Assembly: GCA_947650365.1 (NCBI GenBank)
Contig: CANTAL010000144.1
Span: 687,001 to 751,000, forward strand
Direction of reading: 5' to 3'
DNA from: Chamaelirium japonicum
Lineage: Eukaryota > Streptophyta > Magnoliopsida > Liliales > Melanthiaceae
DNA: 64,000 bases
Below the pieces are notes generated by a model. It ran no database searches and was not told the DNA's origin. It worked only from the letters and a program-made list of their open reading frames with translations. Below are positions 49,975-63,548 of the stretch, piece by piece. The first letter of the stretch is position 1; every line of letters begins with the position of its first letter. Position numbers and translations under genes: made by a program.

Positions 49975-51917
49975 AGATCCATTCTAATTCATTCGTACGA
50001 TCTATTCTAATTCATTCATACGATCCATTCTAATTCATTCATACGATCCAATCTAATTCATTCATACGATCCATTCTAATTCATTCGTATGTATCCATTC
50101 TAATTCATTCATACGATCCATTCTAATTCATTCGTACGATCCATTCTAATTCATTCGTACGATCCATTCTAATTCATTCGCACGATCCATTCTAATTCAT
50201 TCGTACGATCCATTCTAATTCATTCGTACGATCCATTCTAATTTATTCGTATGATCCATTCTAATTCATTCGTACGATCCATTCTAATTCATTCACACGA
50301 TCCATTCTAATTCATTCGTACAATCCATTCTACGCACGAATGTATCCATTCTAATTCAATCGCACGATCTATTCTAATTCATTCGTACGATCCATTCTAG
50401 TTCATTCGTACGATCTATTCTAATTCATTCGTACGATCCATTTCTTAGTCATTCGTATGATCCATTCTAATTCATTTGTACGAATGTATCCATTTTAATT
50501 CAATCGTACGATCCATTCTAATTCATTCGTACAATCCATTCTAATTCATTCGTACGATCTATTCTAATTCATTCGCACAATCTATTCTAATTCATTCGTA
50601 CGATCCATTCTTACTCATTCGTACGATCCATTCTAATTCATTCGTACAATCCATTCTATTTCATTCGTACGATCCATTCTTACTCATTCGTACGATCCAT
50701 TCTAATTCATTCGTACATACGATCCATTCTAATTCATTTGCACGAATACATTCGTACGAATCATTCTTACTCATTCGTATGATCCATTCTAATTCATTCG
50801 CATGAATATATCCATTCTAATTCATTCGTACGATCCATTCTATATCATTCGCACAACCCACACTAATTCATTCGCACGATCAATTCTAATTCATTCATAC
50901 GATCCATTCTAATTCATTCGTACGATCCATTCTTACTCATTCGTATGATCCATTCTAATTCATTCGCACAAATGTATCCATTCTAATTCATTCGTACGAT
51001 CCATTCTAATTCATTCGTACGATCCATTCTAATTCATTCGGACGATCCATTCTAATTCATTCGCACGAATGTATCCATTCTAATTCATTCGTATAATCCA
51101 TTCTAATTCATTCGCACGATCCATTCGAATTCACTCATATGATCCATTCTAATTCATTCGTATGATCCATTCTAATTCATTTGTATCCATTCTATTTCAT
51201 TCGCACGATCCATTCGAATTCATTCGCACGACCCATTCTAATTCATTCATAAGATCCATTCTGATTCATTCTTACGATCCATTCTAATTCATTCATATGA
51301 TGCATTCTAATTCATTTGTACAATCCTTTTTATTTCATTCGTACGATCCATTATAATTCATTCGTACGATCTATTCTATTTCATTTGTATGATCCATTCT
51401 AATTCATTCGTACGATCCATTCTAATTCATTCGTACGATCCATTGTAATTCATTCGTACGATCCCTTCTAATTCCTTCGCACGAATGTATCCATTCTAAT
51501 TCATTCGTACGATCCATTCTATTTCATTCGAACGATCCATTCTTACTCATTCGTACGATCCATTCTATTTCATTCGCACGATCCATTCTAATTCATTCGC
51601 ACGAATGTATCCATTCTAATTCATTCATACAATCCATTCTAATTCATTCATACAATCCATCCTAATTCTTTCACACGATCCATTCTAATTCATTCGTACG
51701 ATCCATTCTAATTCATTCGTACAATCCATTCTATTTCATTCGTACGATCCCATCTAATTCATTCGTACGATCCATTCTAATTCATTCGCACGAATGTATC
51801 CACGATCCAATCTAATTCATTCATACGATCTATTTCATTCGTACGATCCACTCTAATTCATTCTAATTCATTCAAACAATCCATTCTAATTCTTACTCAT
51901 TCATACGATGATCTATT
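49975..51917 (+). repeat. Sense block, 1.94 kb (B copy of 30,194-32,160)
   Basis: Length differs from the A copy by 24 bp, about one unit. Keeps the 112-bp module at 51,118-51,229, the CGTACATACGATCC fusion and the scrambled tail from 51,800 (short ATCTATTTCATTCG and CATTCTAATTCATTC units). Confidence 0.93.
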
Positions 51918-52763
51918 CGAATGAATTAGAATAGATTGTACGAATGAATTAGAATGGATCGTGTGAAAGAATTAGAATGGATTATATGAATGAATTAGTA
52001 TGAATGAATTAGAATGGATCGTGCTAATGAATTAGAATGGATCTTACGAATGAATTAGAATAGATTGTGCGAATGAATTAGAATGGATCATATGAATGAA
52101 TTAGAATGGATCGTATGAATGAATTAGAATGGATATATTCGTGCAAATGAATTAGAATGGATCATACGAATGAGTAAGAATGGATTGTATGAATGAGTAA
52201 GAATGGATCGTATGAATGAAATAGAATGGATTGTACGAATGAATTAGAATGGATCGTGCTAATGAATTAGAATGGATCGTATGAATATATTCGATTGGAT
52301 CGTATGAATGAATTAGAATGGATCGTGCGAATGAATTAGAATGGATCGTGCGAATGAAGTAGAATAGATCATACGAATGAAATAGAATGGATTGTATGAA
52401 GGAATTAGAATGGATTGTACGAATGAATTAGAATGGATCGTACGAATGAATTAGAATGGATCGTGTGAAAGAATTAGAATGGGTACATTCCTGCGAATGA
52501 ATTAGAATGGATCATACGAATGAGTAAGAATGGATCGTACTTATGAATTAGATTGGATCGTATGAATGAATTAGAATGGATCGTACGAATGAATTAGAAT
52601 AGATCGTACGAATGAATTAGAATGGATCGTACGAATGAATTAGAATTGATCGTACGAATGAATTAGAATAGATTGTGCGAATGAATTAGAATGGACCGAA
52701 TGAATTAGAATGGATCGTGCGAATGAATTAGAATGGATCGTACGAATGAATTAGAATGGATCA
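51918..52763 (-). repeat. Antisense block, 0.85 kb (B copy of 32,161-32,981)
   Basis: One unit longer than the A copy. Has GAATATATTCGATTGG near 52,284 where A reads GAATGAATTAGATTGG. Exits GGATCACGTACAATCC. Confidence 0.92.
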
Positions 52764-54187
52764 CGTACAATCCATTCTATTTCATTCGTACGATCCATTC
52801 TTACTCATTAGCATGATCCATTCTAATTCATTCGTACAATCCATTCTAATTCATTCGCACGATCCATTCGAATTGACTCATACGATCCATTCTAATTCAT
52901 TCTTATGATCCATTCTAATTCATTCATACGATCCATTCAAATTCATTCGTTCGATCCATTATAATTGATTCGTACAATCCATTCTATTTCATTCGTACGA
53001 TCCATTCTAATTCATTCGTACGATCCATTCTATTTCATTCGTACGATCCATTCTAATTCATTCCTATGATCCATTCTAAAGCATTCGTACGATCCATTCT
53101 AATTCATTCGTACGATCAATTCTAATTCATTCGTATGATCCATTCTAATTTATTCATACAATCCATTCTTACTCATTCGTATGATCCATTCTAATTCATT
53201 CGCACGAATATATACATTCTAATTCATTCGTACGATACATTCTATTTCATTCGTACGATCCATTCTTACTCATTCGTACGATCGATTCTAATTCATTCAT
53301 ATGATCCATTCTAATTCATTCGTACGATCCATTCTAATTCATTCGTACAATCCATTCTATTTCATTCGTACGATACATTCTAATTCATTCATACGATCCA
53401 TTCTACTTCATTCATACGATCCATTCTAATTCATTCGTACAATCCATTCTATTTTATTCGTACGATCCATTCTATTTTATTCGTACGATCCATTCTTACT
53501 CATTCGTATGATCCATTCTAATTCATTCGTACGATCCATTCAAATTCATTCGTGCGATCCATTCTAATTCCTTCGTATGATCCATTCTAATACATTCATA
53601 CGATCCATTCTAATTCATTCGTTACGATCTATTCTAATTCATTTGTACGATCCATTCTAATTTATTCGCACGAATGTATCCATTCTAATTCATTCGCACG
53701 ATCTATTCTAATTCATTCATACGATCCATTCTAATTCATTTGCACGAATGTGTCCATTCTAATTCATTTCTATGATCCATTCTAATTCATTCGCATGAAT
53801 GAATCCATTCTAATTCCTTCGTACGATCCATTCTAATTCATTCATACAATCCATTCTAATTCATTCGCACACGATCCATTCTAATTCATTCGTACGTTCC
53901 ATTCTAATTCATTAGCACGATCCATGCTAATTCATTTGTACGATCCATTCGAATTCACTCATACGATCCATTCTTACTCATTCGTATGATCCATTCTAAT
54001 TCATTCGCACGATCGTGCGAATGTATCCATTCTAATTCATTCATACGATCCATTCTAATTCTTTCGCACAATCTATTCTAATTCATTCGCACGATCCATT
54101 CTAATTCATTCGTATGATCCATTCTAATTCATTCGCACAATCTATTCTAATTCATTCGCACGAACCATTCTAATTAATTCGTACGTT
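52764..54187 (+). repeat. Sense block, 1.42 kb (B copy of 32,982-34,376)
   Basis: Same order of landmarks as the A copy, including the sense-antisense fusion palindrome GCACGATCGTGC at about 54,006. One TATTTTATTCG unit is doubled at 53,450-53,480. Confidence 0.92.
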
Positions 54188-55240
54188 CGTGCTAGTGAAT
54201 TAGAATGGATTGTATGAATGAATTAGAATAGATCGTACGAATGAATAAGAATGGATCGTACGAATGAATTAGAATAGATTGTGCGAATGAATTAGAATGG
54301 ATCGTACGAATGAATTAGAATGGATACATTCGTGCGAATGAATTAGAATGGATCGTATGAATGAGTAAGAATGGATCGTACGAATGAAATAGAATTGATT
54401 GTACGAATGAATTATAATGGATTCATTCCTGCGAATGAATTAGAATGGATCGTGCGAATGAATTAGAATGGATCGTATGAATGAATTAGAATGGATACAT
54501 TCGTATGAATGAATTAGAATGGATCGTGCGAATGAATTAGAATGGATCGTACGAATGAATTAGAATGGATCGTATGAATGAATTAGAATGGATCGTACGA
54601 ATGAATTAGAATGGATCGTACGAATGAATTAGAATGGATACATTCGTGCGAATGAATTAGAACGGATAATACGAATGAGTAAGAATGGATCGTACGAATG
54701 AAATAGAATAGATTGTACGAATGAATTAGAATGGATCGTACGAATGAATTAGAATAGATTGTGCGAATGAATTTGAATGGATCGTACGAATGGATCAAAC
54801 GAATGAATTAGAATGGATCGTATGAATGAATTAGCATGGATCGTGCTAATGAATTAGAATGGAACGTACGAATGAATTAGAATAGATTGTGCGAATGAAT
54901 TAGAATGGATCGTACGAACGAATTAGAATGGATACATTCGTGCGAATGAATTAGAATGTATCGTACGAATGAATTAGAATAGATCGTACGAATGAATTAG
55001 AATGGATCGTACGAATGAATTGGAATAGATTGTGCGAATGAATTTGAATGGATCGTACGAATGGATCATACGAATGAATTAGAATGGATCGTATGAATGA
55101 ATTAGCATGGATCGTGCTAATGAATTAGAATGGAACGTACGAATGAATTAGAGTAGATTATGCGAATGAATTAGAATGGATCGTACGAACGAATTAGAAT
55201 GGATAAATTCATGCAAATGAATTAGAATGGATTGTATGTC
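54188..55240 (-). repeat. Antisense block, 1.05 kb (B copy of 34,377-35,321)
   Basis: Contains an internal tandem duplication of about 270 bp. The string GGATCGTACGAATGGATCA occurs at about 54,779 and 55,049, each followed by GAATTAGCATGGATCGTGC and GGAACGTACG. Copy A has one of these. Confidence 0.92.
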
Positions 55241-55877
55241 GTACGATCCAATCTTACTCATTAGCACGATCCATTCTAATTCATTCGCACGATCCATTCT
55301 ATTTCATTAATACGATCCATTCTTATTCATTCCTACGACGCACGATCCATTCTAATTCATTCATACGATCCAATCTAATTCATTCATACGATCCATTCTA
55401 ATACATTCGTACGATCCACTCTAATTCATTAGCACGATCCAGTCTAATTCATTCGTACGATCCATTCTAATTCATTCGTACGATCCATTCTAATTCAATC
55501 GCACGATCAATTCTAATTCATTCATACAATCCATTCTAATTCTTTCACGCGATCCATTCTAATTCATTCGTACGATCCATTCTCATTCATTCGTACAATC
55601 CATTCTATTTCATTCGTATGATCCATTCTTACTCATTCGTACGATCTATTCTAATTCATTCATACGATCCATTCTAATTCATTCGTACGATCTATTCTAA
55701 TTCATTCGTATGATCCATACTAATTCATTCGTATGATCCATTCTAATTCATTCGCACGAATGTATCCATTCTAATTCATTCGTACGATCCATTCTAATTC
55801 ATTCGTACAATCCATTCTAATTCATTCATACGATCCAATCTAATTCATAAGTACGATCTATTCTTACTCATTCGTAC
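55241..55877 (+). repeat. Sense block, 0.64 kb (B copy of 35,322-35,935)
   Basis: Begins CGTACGATCCAATCTTACTC, ends at the zero-spacer palindrome CATTCGTACGAATG. CTTTCACGCGATCC near 55,541 gives an extra CpG relative to the A copy. Confidence 0.91.
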
Positions 55878-56286
55878 GAATGAATTAGAATGGATCGTAT
55901 GAATGAATTAGAATAGATCGTACGAATGAATTAGAATGGATCGTACGAAAGAATTAGAATGGATCGTGTGAATGAATTAGAATGGATCATACGAATGAAT
56001 TAGAATGGATACATTCGTGCGAATGAATTAGAATGGATCGTATGAATGAATTAGAATTGATCGTATGAATGAATTAGAATGGATACATTCATGCGAATGA
56101 ATTAGAGTACGATCTATTCTTACTCATTCGTATGATCCATTCTAATTCATTCGCACGAATATATCCATTCTAATTCATTCGTACGATCCATTCTAATTCA
56201 TTCATACGATCCATTCTAATTCATTCATACGATCCATTCTAATTCATTCGCACGATCCATTCCAATTTATTCGTACGACGTACGAT
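55878..56286. repeat. Antisense (55878-56107) and sense (56108-56286) blocks
   Basis: The antisense block is uninterrupted here, whereas copy A has about 0.64 kb of sense DNA inserted. The sense block ends CGTACGACGTACGATCAATCGTATG. Confidence 0.9.
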
Positions 56287-57319
56287 CAATCGTATGAATG
56301 AATTAGAATGGATCGTATGAATGAATTAGAATGGATATATTCGTGCAAATGAATTAGAATGGATCATACGAATGAGTAAGAATGGATTGTATGAATGAAT
56401 TAGAATGGATGGTATGAATGAATTAGAATGGATCGTGCGAATGAATTCGAATGATCGTGCGAATGAAATAGAATGGATACAAATGAATTAGAATGGATCA
56501 TACGAATGAATTAGAATGGATCGTATGAGTGAATTCGAATGGATCCTGCGAATGAATTAGAATGGATTGTACGAATGAATTAGAATGGATCGGATACATT
56601 CGTGCGAATGAATTAGAATGGATCGTGCGAATGAATTAGAATGGATCGTACAAATGAATTAGAATGGATCGTAGGAATGAAATAGAATGGATCGTACGAA
56701 TGAATTAGAATGGATACATTCGTGCGAATGAATTAGAATGGATCGTATGAATGAATTAGAATGGATCGTACGAATGAATTAGAATGGATCGTACGAATGA
56801 ATTAGAATGGATACATTCATGCGAATGAATTAGAATAGATCATACGAATGAGTAAGAATGGATCGTACGAATGAAATAGAATGGATCGTACGAAGGAATT
56901 AGAATGGATCATACGAATGAATTAGAATGGATCGTATGAATGAATTAGAATGGATTGTACGAATGAATTAGAATGGATACATTCGTGTGAATGAATAAGA
57001 ATGGATCATACGAATGAAATAGAATGGATCGTATGAATTAGAATGGATCGTACGAAGGAATTAGAATGGATACATTCGTGCGAATGAATTAGAATGGATC
57101 GTACGAATGAGTAAGAATGATTCGTACGAAGGAATTAGAATGGATCGTACAAACGAATTAGAATGGATACATTTGTGCGAATAAATTAGAATGGATCGTA
57201 CGAATGAGTAAGAATGGATCGTACGAAGGAATTAGAATGGATCGTACGAAGGATTTAGAATGGATCATACGAATGAATTAGAATGGATCGTATGAATGAA
57301 TTAGATTGGATCGTATGAC
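56287..57319 (-). repeat. Antisense block, 1.03 kb (B copy of 36,947-38,223)
   Basis: Single-copy form of the segment duplicated in A. Reads ATATATTCGTGCAAATG, AGTAAG, GAATTCGAATG, GGATACAAATG, GGATCGGATACATTCG in order, then two GAGTAAGAATGATTCG-type pairs near 57.1-57.2 kb. Confidence 0.92.
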
Positions 57320-60171
57320 AACGATCCAATCTAATTCATTCATACGATCCATTCTAATTCATTCGCACGATCCATTCTAATTTATTCGCACGATCCATTC
57401 TAATTCATTCATAAGATCCAATCTAATTCATTCATACGATCTATTCTAATTCATTCGCTCGAATGTATCCATCTATTTCATTCGTATGATCCATTCTAAT
57501 TCATTCGCATTATCCATTCTAATTCATTCATACGATCCATTCTAATTCATTTGCACAATCTATTCTAATTCATTCGTTACGATCCATTCTAATTCCTTCG
57601 CACGATTAATTCTATTTCATTCGTACGATCCATTCTTACTCATTCGTACGATCCATTCTAATTCATTCACACCAATGTATCCATTCTAATTCCTTTGTAC
57701 GATCCATTCTAATTCCTTCGTACGAATCATTCTTACTCATTCGTACGATCCATTCTAATTCATTCGCACGAATGTATCCATTCTAATTCATTCGTACGAT
57801 CCATTCTAATTCCTTCGTACGAACCATTCTTATTCATTCGTACGATCCATTCTAATTCATTCGCACGATCCAATCTAATTCATTCGTACGATCCATTCTA
57901 ATTCATTCATACGATCCATTCTAATTCATTCATCTGATCTATTCTAACTCTTTCGCACGATCCATTCTTACTCATTCGTATGATTTATTCTAATTCATTC
58001 GCATGAATGTATCCATTCTAATTCATTCATACGATCCATTCTAATTCATTCGTACGATCCATTCTAATTCATTCGCACGAATGTATCCATTCTAATTCAC
58101 TCGTACGATCCATTCTAATTCATTCGCACGATCCATTCTAATTCATTCGCACAATCTATTCTAATTCATTCGTACGATCCCTTCTAATTCGTTCATACGA
58201 TCTATTCTAATTCATTCGTACGATCCATTCTAATTCATTCGCACAATCTATTCTAATTCATTCGTACTATCCATTCTAATTTATTCGTACGATCTATTCT
58301 AATTCATTCGTACGGTACATTCTAATTCTAATTCATTCATACGATCCAATCTAATTCAAAAGTATGATCCATTCTTACTCATTCGTATGATCCATTCTAA
58401 TTCATTCGCACGAATGTATCCATTCTAATTCATTCGTACGATCCATTCTAATTCACTCGTACGATCTATTCTAATTCATTCGTACGATCCATTCTAATTC
58501 CTTCGTACGATCCATTCTAATTCATTCATACGATCCATTCTAATTCATTCGTACGTTCCATTCTAATTCCTTCGTACAATCCATTCTAATTCCTTCGTAT
58601 GATCCATTCTAATTCCTTTGTACGACCCATTATATTTCATTCGTATGATCCATTCTAATTCCTTTGTATGATCCATTCTAATTCATTCGTACGATTCATT
58701 GTAATTCATTCGTACGATCCATTAGAATTCATTCGTACGATCCATTCTAATTCATTCATACGATCCATTCTAATTCATTCGTACAATCCATTCTATTTTA
58801 TTCGTACGATCCATTCTAATTTATTCATACGATCCATTCTAATTCATTCGTACGATCTATTCTAATTCATTCGTACAATCCATTCTATTTCATTCGTACG
58901 ATCCATTCTTACTCATTCGTATGATCCATTCTAATTCATTCGTACGATCCATTCTAATTCATTCGTACGATCCATTCTAATTCGTTCGCACGAATGTATC
59001 CATTCTAATTCATTCGTACGATCTATTCTAATTCCTTAGCACGATCCATGCTAATTCATTCGTACGATCCATTCTAATTCATTCGCACGATCCATTCTAA
59101 TTCATTCATATGATTCATTCTAATTCATTCGCACGATCATGCGAATGTATCCATTGTATTTCATTTATTCGATCCATTCTAATTTATTCGCACGAATGTA
59201 TCCATTCTAATTCATTCGTACGATCCATTCTAATTCATTCGCACGATCCATTCTAATTCATTCATACGATCCATTCTAATTCATTCACACGAATGTATCC
59301 ATTCTAATTCATTCATACGATCTATTCTAATTCCTTCGTACGATCCATTCTAATTCCTTCGAATGTATCCATTCTAATTCTTTCGTACGATCCATTCTAA
59401 TTCATTCGTACGATCCATTCTTACTCATTCGTACGATCCATTCTAATTCATTCGCACGAATGTATCCACTCTAATTCATTCGTACGATCCATTCTAATTC
59501 ATTCATTCGTACGATCCATTCTTATTAATTCGTACGATCCATTCTAATTCATTCGTACGATCCATTCTAATTCATTCGGACAATCCATTCTATTTCATTC
59601 GTACGATCTATTCTTACTCATTTGTATGATCCATTCTAATTCATTCGCATGAATGTATCCATTCTAATTTATTCGTACGACCCATTCTAATTCATTAATA
59701 CGATCCAATCTAATTCATTCATGCGATCCATTATAATTCATTCGCACGAATGTATCCATTCTAATTCATTCGTACGATCCATTCTTATTCATTCGTACAA
59801 TCTATTCTAATTCATTCGCACGATCCAATCTAATTCATTCGCACCATTCTAATTCATTCGTACGATCCATTCTAATTCATTCGTACGATCCATTCTAATT
59901 CATTCATACAATCCATTCTAATTCTTTCACACGATCCATTCTAATTCATTCGTACGATCCATTCTAATTCATTCGTACGATCCATTCTAATTCATTCGTA
60001 CGATCCATTCTATTTCATTCGTACGATCCATTCAAGTTTATTTATACGATCCATTCTAATTCATTCATACAATTCATTCTAATTCATTCGCACGAATTTA
60101 TCCATTCTAATTCATTCATACGATCCATTCGAATTCATTCGCACGAATGTATCCATTCTAATTCTTTTGCA
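57320..60171 (+). repeat. Sense block, 2.85 kb, longest in the window
   Basis: B copy of 38,224-40,817. Extra length over A lies mainly near 58.5-58.9 kb, where the CCTTTGTACGACCCATTATATTTC string (58,615) and neighbours are present. Exit CTTTTGCACGAATG at 60,163, where the 28-mer insert GAATG becomes the start of an antisense unit. Confidence 0.93.
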
Positions 60172-60593
60172 CGAATGAATTAGAATGGATCGTGCGAATG
60201 AATTAGAATGGATCGTACGAATTAATTAGAATGGATCGTATGAATGAATTAGAATAGATCGTACGAATGAATAAGAATAGATCGTACGAATGAATGAATT
60301 AGAATGGATCGTGTGAATGAATTAAAATTGATCGTGCGAATGAATTCGAATGGATCGTACGAATGAATTAGAATGGATACATTCGTGCGAATGAATTAGA
60401 ATGGATCGTACGAATGAATTAGAGTGGATCGTGTGAAAGAATTAGAATGGATTGTATGAATGAATTAGAATGGATCGTATGAATGAATTAGAATGGATCG
60501 TGCGAATGAATTAGAATGGATCGTACGAATGAATTAGAATGGATTGTACGAATGAATTAGAATGGATCGTATGAATGAATTAGAATGGATCGT
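60172..60593 (-). repeat. Antisense block, 0.42 kb, recombinant in structure
   Basis: Left part matches 40,818-41,190, right part matches about 44,330-44,409 of copy A. It is either the deletion join of a 3.2-kb loss, or the ancestral block later split in A. Confidence 0.9.
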
Positions 60594-62397
60594 GTATCCA
60601 TTCTAATTAATTCGTACGATCCATTCTAATTCATAAGTACGATCCATTCTAATTCATTCATACGATCCATTCTAATTCATTCGCACGAATGTATCCATTC
60701 TAATTCATTCGTACGATTCATTCTATTTCATTCGTACGAACCATTCTAATTCATTCATATGATCCATTCTAATTCATTCGTACGATCCATTCTAATTCAT
60801 TCATACGATCCATTCTAATTCAGTCGCACGAATGTAACCATTCTAATTCATTCGTATGATCCATTCTATTTCATTCGTATGATCCATTCTAATTCATTCG
60901 TACGATCCATTCTAATTCATTCGCACGATCCATTCTTATTCATTCGCACGAATGTATCAGATCCATTCTAATTCATTCGTACAATCCATTCTAATTCATT
61001 CGCATGATCCATTCGAATTCACTCATACGATCCATTCTAATTCATTCGTATGATCCATTCTAATTCATTTGTATCCATTCTATTTCATTCGCACGATCCA
61101 TTCGAATTCATTCGCACGATCCATTCTAATTCATTCATACGATCCATTCTAATTCATTCATACAATGCATTCTTACTCATTCGTATGATCCATTCTAATT
61201 CATTTGCACGGATATATCCATTCTAATTCATTCATACGATCCATTCTAATTCATTCATACGATCTATTCTAATTCTTTCGCACGAATGTATCCATTCTAA
61301 TTCATTCGTACGATCCATTCTAATTCCTTCGTACAATCCATTCTAATTCCTTCCTATGATCCATTCTAATTCCTTTGTACGACCCATTATATTTCATTTG
61401 TATGATCCATTCTAATTCCTTTGTACGATCAATTCTAATTCATTCATACGATCCATTCTAATACATTCGTACGATCCATTCTAATTCATTCGTACGATCC
61501 ATTCTAATTCATTCATACAATCCATTCTATTTCATTCGTATGATCTATTCAAATTCACTCATACGATCCATTCTAATTCATTCGTATGATCCATTCTAAT
61601 TCATTCGTACAATCCATTCTAATTCATTCGCACGAATGTATCCATTCTAATTCATTCGTACGATCCATTCTAATTCATTCGTACGATCCATTCTAATTTA
61701 TTCGTACAATCCATTCTATTTCATTCGTACGATCCATTCTTACTCATTCGAATAATCCATTCTAATTCATTCGCACGAATGTATCCATTCTAATTCATTC
61801 GTACGATCCATTCTAATTCATTCGTACGATCCATTCTAATTCATTCATACGATCCATTCTAATTCATTCATACCATCCATTCTAATTCATTCGCACGAAT
61901 GTATCCATTCTAATTCATTCGTACGATCCATTCTAATTCATTCGTACGATCCATTCTAATTCATTAGCACGATACATTCTAATTCATTCGTACAATCCAT
62001 TCTATTTCATTCGTACGATCCATTCTTACTCATTCGTACGATCCATTCTAATTCATTCGCACGAATGTATCCATTCTAATTCCATCGTATGATCCATTCT
62101 AATTCATACGATCCATTCTATTTCATTCGTACGATCCATTCTTACTCATTAGCACGATCCATTCTAAGTCATTCGTACAATATATTCTAATTCATTCGCA
62201 CGATCCTTTCTAATTCATTCATACGATCCATTCTAATTCATTCATACGATCTATTCTAATTCATTCATACGATCCAATCAAATTCATTCATACGATCCAT
62301 TCTAATTCATTCGTACGAATGTATCCATTCTAATTCATTCATACGATCCATTCTAATTCATTCGCACGAATGTATCCATTCTAATTCATTCGTACAT
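60594..62397 (+). repeat. Sense block, 1.8 kb (B copy of 44,410-45,930)
   Basis: 112-bp module at 61,006-61,117, a 143-bp interval between 28-mers at 61,634 and 61,777 (28+5x23, the 120-bp module plus one unit), and a TATTTC/TTACTC/ATTAGCACG run at 62,110-62,160 missing from A. Confidence 0.92.
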
Positions 62398-63548
62398 GTA
62401 TGAATGAATTAGTATAGATCATGCGAACGAATTAGAATGGATCGTACGAATAAATTAGAATGGATAGTACGAATGAGTTAGAATAGATACATTCGTGCGA
62501 ATGAATTAGAATGGATCGTACGAATGAATTAGAATGGATCGTACGAATGAAATAGAATGAATCGTACGAATGATGAATTAGAATGGATCGTATGAATGAA
62601 TTAGAATGGATCGTACGAATGAAATAGAATGGATTGAATGAATGAATTAGAATGGATCATACAAATGGATTAGAATGGATCGTACGAATGAATTAGAATG
62701 GATCGTACGAATGAATTAGAATGGATCATACGAATGAATTAAAATAGATCATACGAATGAGTTAGAATGGATCGTACGAATGAATTAGAAATGATCGTAC
62801 GAATGAATTAGAATAGATTGTGCGAATGAATTAAAATGGTGCGAATGAATTAGAATGGATCGTACAAAAGAATTAGAATAGAACGTATTAATGAATTAGA
62901 ATGGATCGTATGAAGGAATTAGAATGGATCATACGAATGAATTAGAATGGATACATTCGTGCGAAAGAATTAGAATAGATCGTATAAATGAATTAGAATG
63001 GATCGTATGAATGAATTAGAATGGATATATTCATGCAAATGAATTAGAATGGATCATACGAATGAGTAAGAATGGATTGTATGAATGAATTAGAATGGAT
63101 CGTATGAATGAATTAGAATGGATCATGCGAATGAATTCGAATGGATCGTGCGAATGAAATAGAATGGATACAAATGAATTAGAACGGATCATACGAATGA
63201 ATTAGAATGGATCGTATGAGTGAATTCGAATGGTTCGTGTGAATGAATTAGAATGGATTGTACGAATGAATTAGAATGGATCGGATACATTCGTGCGAAT
63301 GAATTAGAATGGATCGTGCGAATGATTTAGAATGGATCATACGAATGAATTTGAATGGATCGTACGAATGAAATAGAATGGATCATACGAATGATTTAGA
63401 ATGGATACATTCGTGCGAATGAATTAGAATGGATCGTATGAATGAATTAGAATGGATCGTACGAATGAATTAGAATGGATCGTACGAATGAATTAGAATT
63501 GATACATTCGTGCGAATGAATTAGAAAAGATCATACGAATGAGTAAGA
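62398..63548 (-). repeat. Antisense block, 1.15 kb (B copy of 45,931-46,989)
   Basis: About 90 bp longer than copy A, four units, near 62.64-62.80 kb. Starts at the ACATGTATG palindromic edge and ends at GAGTAAGATCTAATTCC. Confidence 0.93.

Larger units (their letters stand above)
46990..63548. repeat. Long-repeat copy B (16.56 kb)
   Basis: Defined by the identical sense restart GAGTAAGATCTAATTCC at 46,982 and 63,541. It is shorter than copy A by the 3.17-kb, 0.64-kb, 0.48-kb and 0.36-kb differences noted in the block entries, and slightly longer in several single-unit changes. Confidence 0.9.
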
